A program made the position numbers and the translations under genes. Below, in pieces: positions 36,150-44,406 of a stretch of DNA of 64,000 nucleotides. The stretch is from contig NZ_CP019981.1 of the NCBI RefSeq assembly GCF_002982135.1, positions 186,001 through 250,000 on the forward strand, in the 5' to 3' direction. This stretch comes from Pediococcus inopinatus (GTDB taxonomy: Bacteria; Bacillota; Bacilli; Lactobacillales; Lactobacillaceae). The number at the start of each line of letters is the position of its first letter. The stretch's first letter is position 1. Under the pieces are notes generated by a model. That model had not been told where the DNA came from. It saw only the letters and a program-made list of their open reading frames with translations, and did no database searches.

Positions 36150-37445
36150 ATGTTAGAAAGATATACACGTGAAGAAATGGGGAACGTATGGAGTTTACAT
36201 AATCAATACGCTTCATGGTTAAAAGTTGAAGTTGCCGCTGTGAAGGCATGGGGGAAACTTGGAAAAATTCCTGCCGCTGACGTGGCTAAGATTCAAGAGA
36301 ATGCGAAGTTTGATGAAAATCGAATTGCTGAAATTGAAGCTGTGACGCATCATGATGTCATTGCCTTCACACGCGATGTTTCGGAATCTTTGGGTGCCGA
36401 AAAAAAATGGGTGCACTATGGCTTAACGAGTACCGATTTGGTGGATACGGCGCAAGGTTATCGGTTGAAACAGGCTAATGAAATTATTCGTCGCGACTTA
36501 GAAACTTTTAAACAAACTCTGGCTATTCAAGCAAAGAAATATAAATATACGGTCATGACGGGACGCACACACGGCGTTCATGCTGAGCCCATGACGTTTG
36601 GCTTGAAACTAGCTCGCTGGTATTCAGAAATCAAACGCGATATCGAACGTTTTGAACATGCCGCAAAAGGCGTTGAAGCTGGAAAAATTAGTGGCGCAGT
36701 TGGGACTTTTGCAAACGTGCCACCCCAAGTTGAAGAATTTGTGTGTGAAGATTTAGGATTAAACGCTCAAGAAATTTCGACACAGATTTTACCACGTGAT
36801 TTACATGCGGAATATATTGCAGCTTTGGCTTTGATCGCAACCAGTCTTGAAGAGTTTGCGACAGAGATTCGGGGCTTGCAAAAATCCGAAGTTCGCGAGG
36901 TTGAAGAACATTTTGCGCCCGGTCAAAAAGGATCATCAGCAATGCCCCATAAGCGCAATCCAATTGGTTCAGAAAACATTTCCGGACTGGCACGGGTGAT
37001 TCGTGGACATGTGCAAACAGCTTATGAAGACGTAAATTTATGGCACGAACGTGATATTTCTCATTCATCAGCAGAGCGAATTATTTTACCAGATACTACA
37101 ATTTTGGTGGATTATATTTTGACGCGAATGAATAAGATTATTGGGGAGTTGACTGTATTCCCAGAACATATGAAGGCCAATATGGGTCGTAGTTTTGGGC
37201 TGATTTACAGTCAGCGTGTTTTATTGAAGTTAATTGATGCGGGAATGTCACGAGAGGATGCGTATGACCGGATCCAGCCGTTGACGGCAAAGGCATGGGA
37301 TGAAGAAATTCAGTTTAAACCACTGGTTGAAAATGATCCAGTAATTAAAAAGCACCTCACAGAAAAAGAAATAGATGATGCCTTTGATTATAGGTATCAT
37401 CTAAAGAATGTGGATTATATTTTTGAGCGGGTGGGAATAAAGTAG
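36150..37445 (+). CDS. purB: Adenylosuccinate lyase
   Basis: Cleaves adenylosuccinate to AMP and SAICAR to AICAR. 431 residues: [15 protein letters not shown] start, [12 protein letters not shown] with the substrate Ser/Thr, [16 protein letters not shown] (catalytic His), and the signature [19 protein letters not shown] at about residue 259. Monocistronic, ended by a duplicated large hairpin. Confidence 0.96.
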   Translation: MLERYTREEMGNVWSLHNQYASWLKVEVAAVKAWGKLGKIPAADVAKIQENAKFDENRIAEIEAVTHHDVIAFTRDVSESLGAEKKWVHYGLTSTDLVDTAQGYRLKQANEIIRRDLETFKQTLAIQAKKYKYTVMTGRTHGVHAEPMTFGLKLARWYSEIKRDIERFEHAAKGVEAGKISGAVGTFANVPPQVEEFVCEDLGLNAQEISTQILPRDLHAEYIAALALIATSLEEFATEIRGLQKSEVREVEEHFAPGQKGSSAMPHKRNPIGSENISGLARVIRGHVQTAYEDVNLWHERDISHSSAERIILPDTTILVDYILTRMNKIIGELTVFPEHMKANMGRSFGLIYSQRVLLKLIDAGMSREDAYDRIQPLTAKAWDEEIQFKPLVENDPVIKKHLTEKEIDDAFDYRYHLKNVDYIFERVGIK

Positions 37446-37650
37446 AGTGATTAAAAAAACGGTCAGCTTCTGAGCATAGCCTAGTTAACCAAATGATTTG
37501 GTCTTGGAATCGTTTGGTTAACGTAGCTAAGCGGAGGAAGCTGTTTTTTTAATCACGTTTCAGATCATAAGGAAAAGTTGGTGGCTTAGTTAGCCAAATG
37601 ATTTGACTTTAGAATCGTTTGGTTAACATAGCAAATAGAGAAAGTTTTTT
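37446..37650. repeat. Tandem-duplicated large terminator hairpin after purB
   Basis: Copy 1 (37447-37557): GTGATTAAAAAAAC / GTTTTTTTAATCAC closing an inner TAGTTAACCAAATGATT / AATCGTTTGGTTAAC stem, with CAGCTTC/GAAGCTG between. Copy 2 (about 37578-37652) repeats the inner stem (TTAGTTAGCCAAATGATT / AATCGTTTGGTTAACATAGC) and a weak outer stem. Convergent MFS gene ends right after it. Confidence 0.75.
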
Positions 37651-37654
37651 AAGC

Positions 37655-38878
37655 CTAGTTCAGGTCCTTCAGGTAACCGGCGAGTGACGTTAATCGTTTC
37701 TGAAATGCAAAGCCAACCAGGATCAATAAAACGCCAGTGACAATCAAAATATACCGAATTGAAACTTGATCAGCCAAGGGACCGTAAACTAGCATTGCAA
37801 TTGGATAAATACCGGTAGACACAATTTGGAGAATGGAGAAGACACGACCCATTTTTTCTTTAGCCACATTTTCTTGAATTAAGATATTGGTGGTTGCTTG
37901 AATGATTGGCATGCAAATTCCAGAGAAGAACATAAAGAGTAAGTATGTCCAAAAAGGTTCTGGGAGCCCCATCACCGCAAAACTAACACCTGATCCAATA
38001 AATCCGAGCGTAATTAATTTAATTTTGTGTGGTAAACGTTTTTGCATCGTAATGTAAAAACTGCCTAATAAAGCTCCCATCGTCCACAGAAGTTCATTTA
38101 GTGTTAGGCGCCAAACGGCAGATCCGAATGCCCGTTTGACGAATAGCGTGGATAATTGTGAAGATGGTGCAACAAGCACAAAAGCAATCAACGTAAATAC
38201 CATAAAGTTTCGGAGATAGCGATGTGAAAAAGTATATTTTAAGCCATCCTTAATTCCAGATAAACCGGCGACGTGTTCCTGTTGCTGTTGTTCTTGCTGG
38301 GGAGCATGAACACAGGCCATCAAAATAATTCCGGATGTGGCTGTAACCAAATCAACGACAAAGACAAACATAATTCCGAGTTTTCCTAAAATAAATCCGC
38401 TTAAAATTGGTGAAATTAGCAAGAGAACGGAGCTAATAAACTGATTTAAGCCATTTATGCGGGAAAGCTCTTTTTTTGGTGTTATTTCGGGTAATAGCGC
38501 GTTGCCAGCTGGGGTTTGAACACCTGACCCTAAGGATCGAATTGCGGCAATTAAAAGAAGAAGCCATAGATCACGCGAAAAGAAAAAATAGATAATTGCA
38601 GTTCCAAATGTTAATAAGGTGACCAATGAGCTGGACGCGATAATTAGTTTTTTGCGACTATATTGATCAGACCAGATTCCGGCCCACAAAGAAATTAAAA
38701 TTTGTGGAAGGGTAGTAGCCATTGTTGCCAGCATAATCCAGGTTCCAGAAGATGCTTTTAAAGCAATGTACCAAAGAATGGCAAAATAAACTGAAGAAGA
38801 TCCGAATAAGAAAAAATTTTGAGCGGCTAAAAAATAGCCGACATTTTGTTTCCAACTGTGTGATGCAATTGGGTGCAT
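37655..38878 (-). CDS. MFS transporter, DHA3-like
   Basis: 407 residues with about eleven or twelve hydrophobic segments. Motif A-like LWAGIWSDQYSRKKLIIASS near residue 70 and NALLPEITPKKELSRINGLNQFIS (TM4-5, typical of the MFS_3/DHA3 group of macrolide or siderophore exporters). A Gln-rich loop (EQQQQEHV) lies near residue 200. AAGGAG nine bases before the ATG at 38878 supports this over the TTG at 38887. Substrate unknown. Confidence 0.85.
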   Translation of the reverse strand: MHPIASHSWKQNVGYFLAAQNFFLFGSSSVYFAILWYIALKASSGTWIMLATMATTLPQILISLWAGIWSDQYSRKKLIIASSSLVTLLTFGTAIIYFFFSRDLWLLLLIAAIRSLGSGVQTPAGNALLPEITPKKELSRINGLNQFISSVLLLISPILSGFILGKLGIMFVFVVDLVTATSGIILMACVHAPQQEQQQQEHVAGLSGIKDGLKYTFSHRYLRNFMVFTLIAFVLVAPSSQLSTLFVKRAFGSAVWRLTLNELLWTMGALLGSFYITMQKRLPHKIKLITLGFIGSGVSFAVMGLPEPFWTYLLFMFFSGICMPIIQATTNILIQENVAKEKMGRVFSILQIVSTGIYPIAMLVYGPLADQVSIRYILIVTGVLLILVGFAFQKRLTSLAGYLKDLN

Positions 38879-38922
38879 GTCCAACAACTCCTTTTGCCAT
38901 TATTCTACCACGAAGGAAAAAA

Positions 38923-38972
38923 AGCTCCCAAGAATAATCTCTTGAAGTGCAGAGGATTCTTGGAAGCTTAGT
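38923..38972 (-). terminator. Terminator after the hicB-like gene
   Basis: On the minus strand AAGCTTCCAAGAATCCTCT pairs with AGAGATTATTCTTGGGAGCTT and is followed by TTTTTTT. Confidence 0.8.
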
Positions 38973-39332
38973 TTATTCAGTTGTTTTAAACTGTTGATCT
39001 AGCGTTTCAGTCAGAATCTGTGAAACGTTGATGCCGGTCTGCTTGGCCCAATCATTTAAGTACTGAGGGATGGTAACATTCCGCCGAATGCGTTTTGTGT
39101 TTTTTGTTTCGTGCTCTGCAATCGGGACCATAATGACATGTTCACCTTCGACTAAATGAGTACTTTTCATATCAGAAGGGGCAGGCATTTTGTCTTGAGC
39201 CAGAATTAGTTTTTCTGCTTTTTCAGTAGCTTGAACCAAAGTCTCACCCTCAATTAGCATTCCCGGAAAATCTGGAATTAAGAGCTCAACAGAACCGTTT
39301 TGAACAGAATAAATAGCTGGATAAATTTTCAT
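38973..39332 (-). CDS. HicB-like antitoxin without HicA partner
   Basis: 119 residues: N-terminal degraded RNase-H-like HicB domain (MKIYPAIYSVQNGSVELLIPDFPG, then GETLVQATEKAEKLI) and a C-terminal ribbon-helix-helix DNA-binding part (KRIRRNVTIPQYLNDWAKQTGINVSQILTE). AAAAGGAG is seven bases before the ATG at 39332. No HicA-sized (about 60 residue) gene lies on either side, so this is an orphan or a free regulator. The RHH domain is complete. Confidence 0.85.
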   Translation of the reverse strand: MKIYPAIYSVQNGSVELLIPDFPGMLIEGETLVQATEKAEKLILAQDKMPAPSDMKSTHLVEGEHVIMVPIAEHETKNTKRIRRNVTIPQYLNDWAKQTGINVSQILTETLDQQFKTTE

Positions 39333-39422
39333 ACACATTCTCCTTTTTGTCGGAATAAATTTTCTATAATGTGTATTATACATGCATGAATATTATAAGT
39401 AAAGCCATATGATAACTAAAAG

Positions 39423-39884
39423 TTAAACACGATAAACAACTTTGATAACTTCACAAACAACCGGATCATTTGTAGAAAATTCACGATCAAATTTACGCAT
39501 TTGACTGGAGAATTTTTCTTTACTGCGTTCTTGCCAATCGGAAAGAGTTCGGTCTCCTTCGGCATCATTATAAGCATGTTCTGCTGAAACATGGAAAAAT
39601 GGAACCAATTCTGACACGACTGTTTCAATAATTCCGACAGGATGCATGTCGGCGTTCAAAAGGACGAAGTAATCGCCAACTTGAGGGATTGGTTCATCTT
39701 TAGAAGAATAGTAGGCCAATGGTTTTGATGTAGCAGTCTTGTCACCAGCAAGAATTTTTTCAGTAAGCTCACTAACTTCTTCGGAATTAGATTGTTCACC
39801 AAACCAGCGTGTTTGAAAAGTCTTGTCAGTAAGTTGATGAGATTCCGCAAAATCGGTCCAAATTTTTTCTGCACTTAAAGCCAT
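39423..39884 (-). CDS. ASCH-domain protein
   Basis: 153 residues with the ASCH pattern: KTATSKPLAYYSSKDEPIPQVGDYFVLLNADMHPVGII (about residues 50-87) and the late EGDRTLSDWQER motif (about 108-120) with the conserved Asp-Arg-x-Leu-x-x-Trp. ASCH proteins bind RNA or modified nucleosides (amidohydrolase activity on N4-acetylcytidine is known for some). 90 bases upstream of the HicB-like gene, separate transcription possible. Confidence 0.85.
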   Translation of the reverse strand: MALSAEKIWTDFAESHQLTDKTFQTRWFGEQSNSEEVSELTEKILAGDKTATSKPLAYYSSKDEPIPQVGDYFVLLNADMHPVGIIETVVSELVPFFHVSAEHAYNDAEGDRTLSDWQERSKEKFSSQMRKFDREFSTNDPVVCEVIKVVYRV

Positions 39885-40020
39885 AATAATCAGTCCTCGT
39901 TTTCGTATTTAATGTCTGTAGTGTAGCACTTTGAGAGCAGAAATAAAACGAAACAAGGCTGGAATTTAAGAAAAATGTAAGCCTTTTATATATGAGAAAG
40001 ATTAGGTGATAAAATGTGAT

Positions 40021-40058
40021 GTTCATTTCTAAACGAACTAACTTTTCTTTGGTATAAT
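40021..40058 (+). promoter_or_regulatory. Promoter and palindromic operator of the phosphatase pair
   Basis: GTTCATTTCTAAACGAAC (40021-40038) is a near-perfect palindrome (GTTC-n-TTT-nn-AAA-n-GAAC) sitting in the -35 position of an extended -10 promoter TGGTATAAT (40050-40058). It is a convincing operator, probably for a TetR-like repressor not encoded nearby. Confidence 0.6.
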
Positions 40059-40086
40059 GGACGCAAAGTGGCTTGGAGGGATAACA

Positions 40087-40857
40087 ATGAAGAAAGAACG
40101 GATTTTAAATATAACTGGTGGTGTCAATTTCCGTGAACTTGGCGGTTATCCAACCAAAGATGGTAAAACAATTAAATGGCAAAAACTATTGCGATCTGGT
40201 GATCTTAGTAGATTAACAGAAAAAGATGTTAAAAATCTGGCAGATTATGGGCTTCACTATGATATCGATTTACGTTCACCTTCAGAAGCTAGCTGGCTAC
40301 AGGATCGTTTACCTGAAGATACGATTTATCGGTCATATCCTGTTTACCCAATCGCCAAAAATGATGAATCTGATTTGCCACCATTACCCGATAAACCAGA
40401 ATCAACCGATTATTCCCATCCATACGCTTTGATGATTTTAAATCCCCAAAGTCAGTTGGCATTTCGAACAATGTTTCAAGATTTGTTGGCTAATTCAGCA
40501 CCGCAGAAGTCGTTACTGTTCCATTGTGCGGCTGGTAAAGATCGAACGGGCGTTGCTGGATTCTTAATCCTATCCGCTTTGGGTGTCGATTATGCGACGA
40601 TTAAACAGGATTTTGTTTTGACTAACCTTGTATATAGCACAATGGATCAAGATGGTCTACGAAAACAGCTGCAAAACGACAAGGCAGCAAGTTTTGTCAA
40701 TAAAATGAATACTGTTTTTCAAGTGCAAGGGGATACTTTGGATATTGCTAAACAGGCAATTATGGATAATTATGGTGATTATGAAACTTATTTTGATCAA
40801 GCGATGGGCCTTTCAAAAAGTGATTTAGATGCACTCAAGAAAATATGTCTGGAGTAA
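40087..40857 (+). CDS. Tyrosine/serine protein phosphatase (Y_phosphatase3 family), copy 1
   Basis: 256-residue cytosolic phosphatase. The P-loop FHCAAGKDRTG holds nucleophile Cys147 and the CX5R arginine; the N-terminus shows the family signature GGVNFRELGGYPTKDGKTIKW and LLRSGDLSRLTEKD, and DIDLRSPSEA follows. GGAGGG lies five bases before the ATG at 40087. Related enzymes dephosphorylate phosphotyrosine or phosphoinositides; in lactobacilli the substrate is unknown. Eleven bases before a second copy. Confidence 0.92.
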   Translation: MKKERILNITGGVNFRELGGYPTKDGKTIKWQKLLRSGDLSRLTEKDVKNLADYGLHYDIDLRSPSEASWLQDRLPEDTIYRSYPVYPIAKNDESDLPPLPDKPESTDYSHPYALMILNPQSQLAFRTMFQDLLANSAPQKSLLFHCAAGKDRTGVAGFLILSALGVDYATIKQDFVLTNLVYSTMDQDGLRKQLQNDKAASFVNKMNTVFQVQGDTLDIAKQAIMDNYGDYETYFDQAMGLSKSDLDALKKICLE

Positions 40858-40868
40858 AGAGGCTAATT

Positions 40869-41648
40869 ATGGAAAAGCAGCGAATCTTGCCCATTCAGTC
40901 GGGATTGAATTTTCGCGAATTAGGTGGTTATCCGACACAGGATGGTAAAACAATTAAATGGCGCAAACTCTTACGTTCCGGCTATCTATCTGTGCTTAAG
41001 AAAACGGACAAACAGTTTCTGACAGATTATGGGCTTCGTTACGATGTTGATTTACGGTCAGATTACGAAATTTTGCGAAATCCGGATCCGACAATTCCTG
41101 AAATGGTCCACATTTCAGCGTCAGTTTATCCGTTTACGGCTCATAAAAAGATGAGTCTAAAGCAGTGGTGGAAAAATATTTTTCATAAAGATGCGCATCA
41201 GCCGAGCATCCTTTCTGATCCGTATCAGCTAATGGTGCTTGATCAACATGCCCAAGCGGCGTTTAAAGAATTATTTCAAGTTTTGCTTAAAAATGATCAA
41301 CCAAACCAGGCAGTTGTTTTCCACTGTTCAGCAGGCAAAGATCGCACTGGAATTGCAGCTTTCTTGGTTTTAAGTGCTTTAGGTGTCGATCAAGAAACGA
41401 TTGACACAGATTACTTATTATCAAATCAAGTTTTGTTTGGGAAAATGCCGTCATTAAAATCGGCTTCTGGAACAAAAAGTGCGGCCATTGAGCGGATGAA
41501 CCAAGCCAGAAACGTAAATCTACAAAGTTTACATTTAGCTAAACAGGCAATTGATGTTTCCTATCAAGGGATGACAAATTATCTTCACGAGGCGATGAAC
41601 CTGTCTGACAAAAAGTTGGAGCAGTTAAGAGATCTCTATACCGAATAA
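40869..41648 (+). CDS. Tyrosine/serine protein phosphatase, copy 2
   Basis: 259 residues, paralogous along its length to the preceding gene (SGLNFRELGGYPTQDGKTIKW; Cys153 in FHCSAGKDRTG). It carries a distinct insert around residue 100 (KKMSLKQWWKNIFHKDAH), basic and Trp-rich, absent from copy 1. GAGG is six bases before the ATG at 40869; an earlier ATG at 40845 lies inside copy 1. Arose by tandem duplication. A third copy is at 44407. Confidence 0.92.
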   Translation: MEKQRILPIQSGLNFRELGGYPTQDGKTIKWRKLLRSGYLSVLKKTDKQFLTDYGLRYDVDLRSDYEILRNPDPTIPEMVHISASVYPFTAHKKMSLKQWWKNIFHKDAHQPSILSDPYQLMVLDQHAQAAFKELFQVLLKNDQPNQAVVFHCSAGKDRTGIAAFLVLSALGVDQETIDTDYLLSNQVLFGKMPSLKSASGTKSAAIERMNQARNVNLQSLHLAKQAIDVSYQGMTNYLHEAMNLSDKKLEQLRDLYTE

Positions 41649-41649
41649 A

Positions 41650-41686
41650 AAAGTTTGAAACAGATAATCTGTCTCAAACTTTTTAT
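41650..41686. terminator. Bidirectional terminator after the phosphatase pair
   Basis: AAAAAGTTTGAAACAGAT pairs with ATCTGTCTCAAACTTTTT around A, with flanking A/T runs. Confidence 0.85.
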
Positions 41687-41687
41687 T

Positions 41688-41945
41688 TTATAGAAATACT
41701 AATAAAACAACGGCCAGCAGAAAGGCGATTCCGAGGAATGCGGCCGAAACGGCTTCAAAACGATTGGCACCTTTCATATCCATCCGTAAGCCAAACAAAA
41801 CACTAAAAGCTAAAATGAGAATCAGCATTTTTTCGATTTCTGAATAACTATTACCATTGTTAAAGTAACCAGTAAACCAGCCCACGATACAGGCAATGAT
41901 GACGATAATTCCAATGACAAAATCTGACCAATATTTTACACGCAC
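41688..41945 (-). CDS. Small membrane protein, 85 residues
   Basis: Three hydrophobic stretches (about residues 9-27, 38-52 and 63-84) separated by short loops, with a charged RMDMKG loop between the last two. Start MRVKYWSDF at 41945 with a weak ribosome binding site (AGGATGTG). No family recognised. Overlaps the phosphatase terminator region at its 3' end but is convergent to it. It may be a real membrane peptide; conservation would settle it. Confidence 0.55.
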   Translation of the reverse strand: MRVKYWSDFVIGIIVIIACIVGWFTGYFNNGNSYSEIEKMLILILAFSVLFGLRMDMKGANRFEAVSAAFLGIAFLLAVVLLVFL

Positions 41946-42017
41946 ATTAACACATCCTATGTTTATTATTGTTTCTATACTACCTTATTTGGCGAATAAA
42001 TAACAATGAAAAAAAAG

Positions 42018-42157
42018 AAACCCAGCCATGCATGGCTGGGTTCTTTATATAGGGGAGTAGGTTGTTATCATGAAAAACAATGAAATATAGTAACTTTGGA
42101 GGAGTATGCTAATTTCATATAGGTAAAGTTATTGGCTTTATCTATATTTATATAATA
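42018..42157 (-). ncRNA. Candidate small RNA with C-rich loops and its own terminator
   Basis: The 262 bases from 41946 to 42207 hold no gene. On the minus strand: a TATTAT -10 at 42152-42157, then ~100 bases with unpaired-looking ACTCCTCC (about 42103-42110) and CTACTCCCC (about 42051-42059), and the perfect palindrome AACCCAGCCATGCATGGCTGGGTT (42021-42044) followed by TTCTTTTTTT. Anti-Shine-Dalgarno C-rich stretches plus a strong terminator are typical of Firmicute trans-acting sRNAs. The -35 is poor. Confidence 0.4.
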
Positions 42158-42207
42158 CCTTGCATGTATGAATTTTTTGTGACGAAAAGTTAAAAGGTTT
42201 ATTAACA

Positions 42208-42690
42208 CTAGTTTAACACGGCAACTCCTAAGGTAAGGTAGGTCGCAAACAGAATCCAGACAAAATAAGGTAACAAGAGCAGGGATGCAATTCGGCTGAC
42301 TCTATAAAAGTGCCAGATACACCCCAGAACGACTAGGTCTAAAATAACTACGATTAACAGTCCAAACCAATAAAAATCTCCGCCAAAGAAAACAATACTC
42401 CATACGAAATTTAAAACAAGTTAGGTCGTAAATAGAATGAAACTAGCTACTTTGTCACGCTTAAAGGCAATTGACTGAAAGATAAAATAACCAGAGAGTG
42501 CAATCAATAAGTAGAGTAGTGGCCAAACAATCCCGAAAATATAATCAGGCGGTGACAATGGTGGTAGAGACAAAGCATTATAGATGGCCTTAATGTTTCC
42601 CGCAAACAAAGATGAAAGGCTTCCTAGAATCTCAACTCCAAGGATGAAGCATATAAGTACTATCCAATTAATCGATTTTTTGGTTTTCAT
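42208..42690 (-). pseudogene. TspO/MBR-family membrane protein with one nonsense codon
   Basis: The frame starts MKTKKSINWIVLICFILG and shows the TspO pattern LSLPPLSPPDYIFGIVWPLLYLLI. After FILFTT a TAA (42421-42423) interrupts it. The same frame then continues LVLNFVWSIVFFGG ... LLPYFVWILFATYLTLGVAVLN to the natural stop at 42208. QLVLNFVWS would be the normal TspO sequence, so a single CAA-to-TAA change is responsible. The complete protein would have 160 residues and five membrane segments. The surviving half cannot form the tetrapyrrole pocket. Confidence 0.9.
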
Positions 42691-42924
42691 TATTCTGATC
42701 CTCCCAGATAAAAGTTTTAGTAATTACCTAGAGTTTACCAACCCCACCGGGACTGCTAAAGAGAAATGCTCAAAAAGTAAGCGCTTAGCTATTTCCGACA
42801 AGCCGAGTTACTAATTGAAAAAATAATTTATTTTAATTATGAAAAACAGTAGACAAAACTAATTGTTTAGTTTATAGTTAGTCTTATGGAAATGATAAGT
42901 AAAACAAAAAGGAGTGTTTCAAGT

Positions 42925-43335
42925 ATGGAAAAGATAACAGTATTATGGGGACCTAGTTGTGGGTCCGCACGGCGCGCGTGTCACTGGTTAGATACACATG
43001 ATTTAGCTTATGACAGAGTTAATGTTGTTTCAACAGCCATTACACTAGACACTTTAAAAAAAGTTTTATCACTTACTGAGTATGGTGCGGAAGAGATTAT
43101 TTCCGAAAGATCAAAGGCATTCAAAAAATTTGGGCGGAAGTATATTGATTCACTAACTATCAGTCAATTACATCGACTATTAGTGAACTATCCAAGTTTA
43201 ATTAAAAAACCAATTATTTTTACACACAATAAATTACAAATTGGGTTCAATGAAGATGAAATTCGTAGCTTTATCCCAAGAGAAACGAGACGCGTGTCAT
43301 TTGCGCAAATGTTGAGCATTTTACATGATGCCTAA
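42925..43335 (+). CDS. Spx/ArsC-family regulator-like protein, second redox cysteine missing
   Basis: 136 residues, thioredoxin-like ArsC/Spx fold: ITVLWGPSCGSARRACHWLDTHDL, then TEYGAEEIISERSKAFKKFG, SLTISQLHRLLVNYPSLIKKPIIF and GFNEDEIRSFIPRETR, the Spx C-terminal signature. In Spx the switch is CxxC; here it is Cys12-G-S-Ala15, so the disulfide cannot form. It may still bind RNA polymerase alpha CTD as an Spx paralogue without redox sensing. AAAGGAG is ten bases before the ATG at 42925. Confidence 0.8.
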   Translation: MEKITVLWGPSCGSARRACHWLDTHDLAYDRVNVVSTAITLDTLKKVLSLTEYGAEEIISERSKAFKKFGRKYIDSLTISQLHRLLVNYPSLIKKPIIFTHNKLQIGFNEDEIRSFIPRETRRVSFAQMLSILHDA

Positions 43336-43348
43336 TAATTAGATAATA

Positions 43349-43430
43349 AAAAAAGACTAAGCTAAAAATCAGAGTCGACCACGCCAATAAACGTGGGCAG
43401 CTGGTGATTTCTTACTTAGTCTTTTTATTT
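43349..43430. terminator. Three-tier nested terminator
   Basis: AAAAAGACTAAG / CTTAGTCTTTTT encloses AAATCA / TGATTT, which encloses CCACG / CGTGG. Bidirectional, between the Spx-like gene and the convergent hydrolase. Confidence 0.8.
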
Positions 43431-43436
43431 TGATAG

Positions 43437-44381
43437 CTAATTTAAATATTCATCAATGAATTGTTGAACTTTTTCTTGGTAAGCCTGAGGATTTATCCAA
43501 AAGCTCTCCGCATGAGAGGCCTCGGGCACAATCCAAATTTCTTTAGGATCACCACAAGCTTCGAAACTTTCATCAACCATGGAGGTCGGGACATAAATGT
43601 CTTTTTCCCCATGAATAAATAAAAATGGTCGGGTGTTTTTGCGTAGCTGTCGGATGGAAGAAACAGCATCGATCGAAAACCCCATGCGGTGGCGATTAAT
43701 TGCATTAATCAGGGGCACAAATATTTTGGCAGGTAGATTGAATTGTTCTTTTAATAAATAAGAAAGTTCGTCACGTAGGTTTGAATAGCCACAATCAGAA
43801 ATCATAAGTTTGACTTGAGAGGGCAAATCCTCACCACTGGTCATCTGTATCGTCGCGCCACCCATACTAACCCCAAACATAATAATTTGGGAATCCGAAC
43901 CGATCCGACTGACTACAGAATTAGCCCAATCCACAAAATCTAACCGATCGATCCAGCCGAAATTAATGTAATCACCGGAACTGTGTCCGTGAGCACGATC
44001 GTCTGGTAATAAGACGTTGTAACCCATATCGTAAAACATTTTGGCATAGTTGGACATGGTTTCGCCGTTTCCTTTATAGCCATGAGCAATAATAACCGTC
44101 TTTTTTGAGTCGGCCTGGGCAGCTGGAATAAAAGTAGCCTCGACGCGGTTTTCTAAATCGTCGTGATGTAATGTCCAGTGATGGGAAGTTACTCCGTGAA
44201 ACCAATTGACATAGGTATAATAATCATCTGCATATTTTTGTTTATCAGCTGAAGTTTCGGGAACGTAATCTACGCGGCGAAAGGCATAATCATATAATTT
44301 AGCACTCGCGGCAGTTAGCCCGGTAATTCCTAAAGCTAAAGGAGCTACAACACCGAGGCCAATTAAATTTTTTCTCTTCAT
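43437..44381 (-). CDS. Alpha/beta hydrolase with N-terminal membrane anchor
   Basis: 314 residues: hydrophobic start (NLIGLGVVAPLALGITGLTAAS), then a serine hydrolase domain: HGYKGNGE (oxyanion), DRAHGHSSGDY, nucleophile Ser in FGVSMGGATIQ (about residue 175), LFIHGEKDIYVP (acid region) and a late His in EASHAES. Resembles cell-surface or membrane-associated hydrolases of lactobacilli (YqkD-like, peptidase S9/DUF1749 style). Probably co-transcribed with the phosphatase upstream, 25 bases apart. Substrate unknown. Confidence 0.85.
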   Translation of the reverse strand: MKRKNLIGLGVVAPLALGITGLTAASAKLYDYAFRRVDYVPETSADKQKYADDYYTYVNWFHGVTSHHWTLHHDDLENRVEATFIPAAQADSKKTVIIAHGYKGNGETMSNYAKMFYDMGYNVLLPDDRAHGHSSGDYINFGWIDRLDFVDWANSVVSRIGSDSQIIMFGVSMGGATIQMTSGEDLPSQVKLMISDCGYSNLRDELSYLLKEQFNLPAKIFVPLINAINRHRMGFSIDAVSSIRQLRKNTRPFLFIHGEKDIYVPTSMVDESFEACGDPKEIWIVPEASHAESFWINPQAYQEKVQQFIDEYLN

Positions 44382-44406
44382 AAATCACCATCCTTGTTAG
44401 TTTGTA

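Noticed and set aside
40021-40038. LexA/SOS box upstream of the phosphatase pair
   Set aside because: The half-sites are GTTC...GAAC, the reverse of the Firmicute LexA box GAAC-N4-GTTC.
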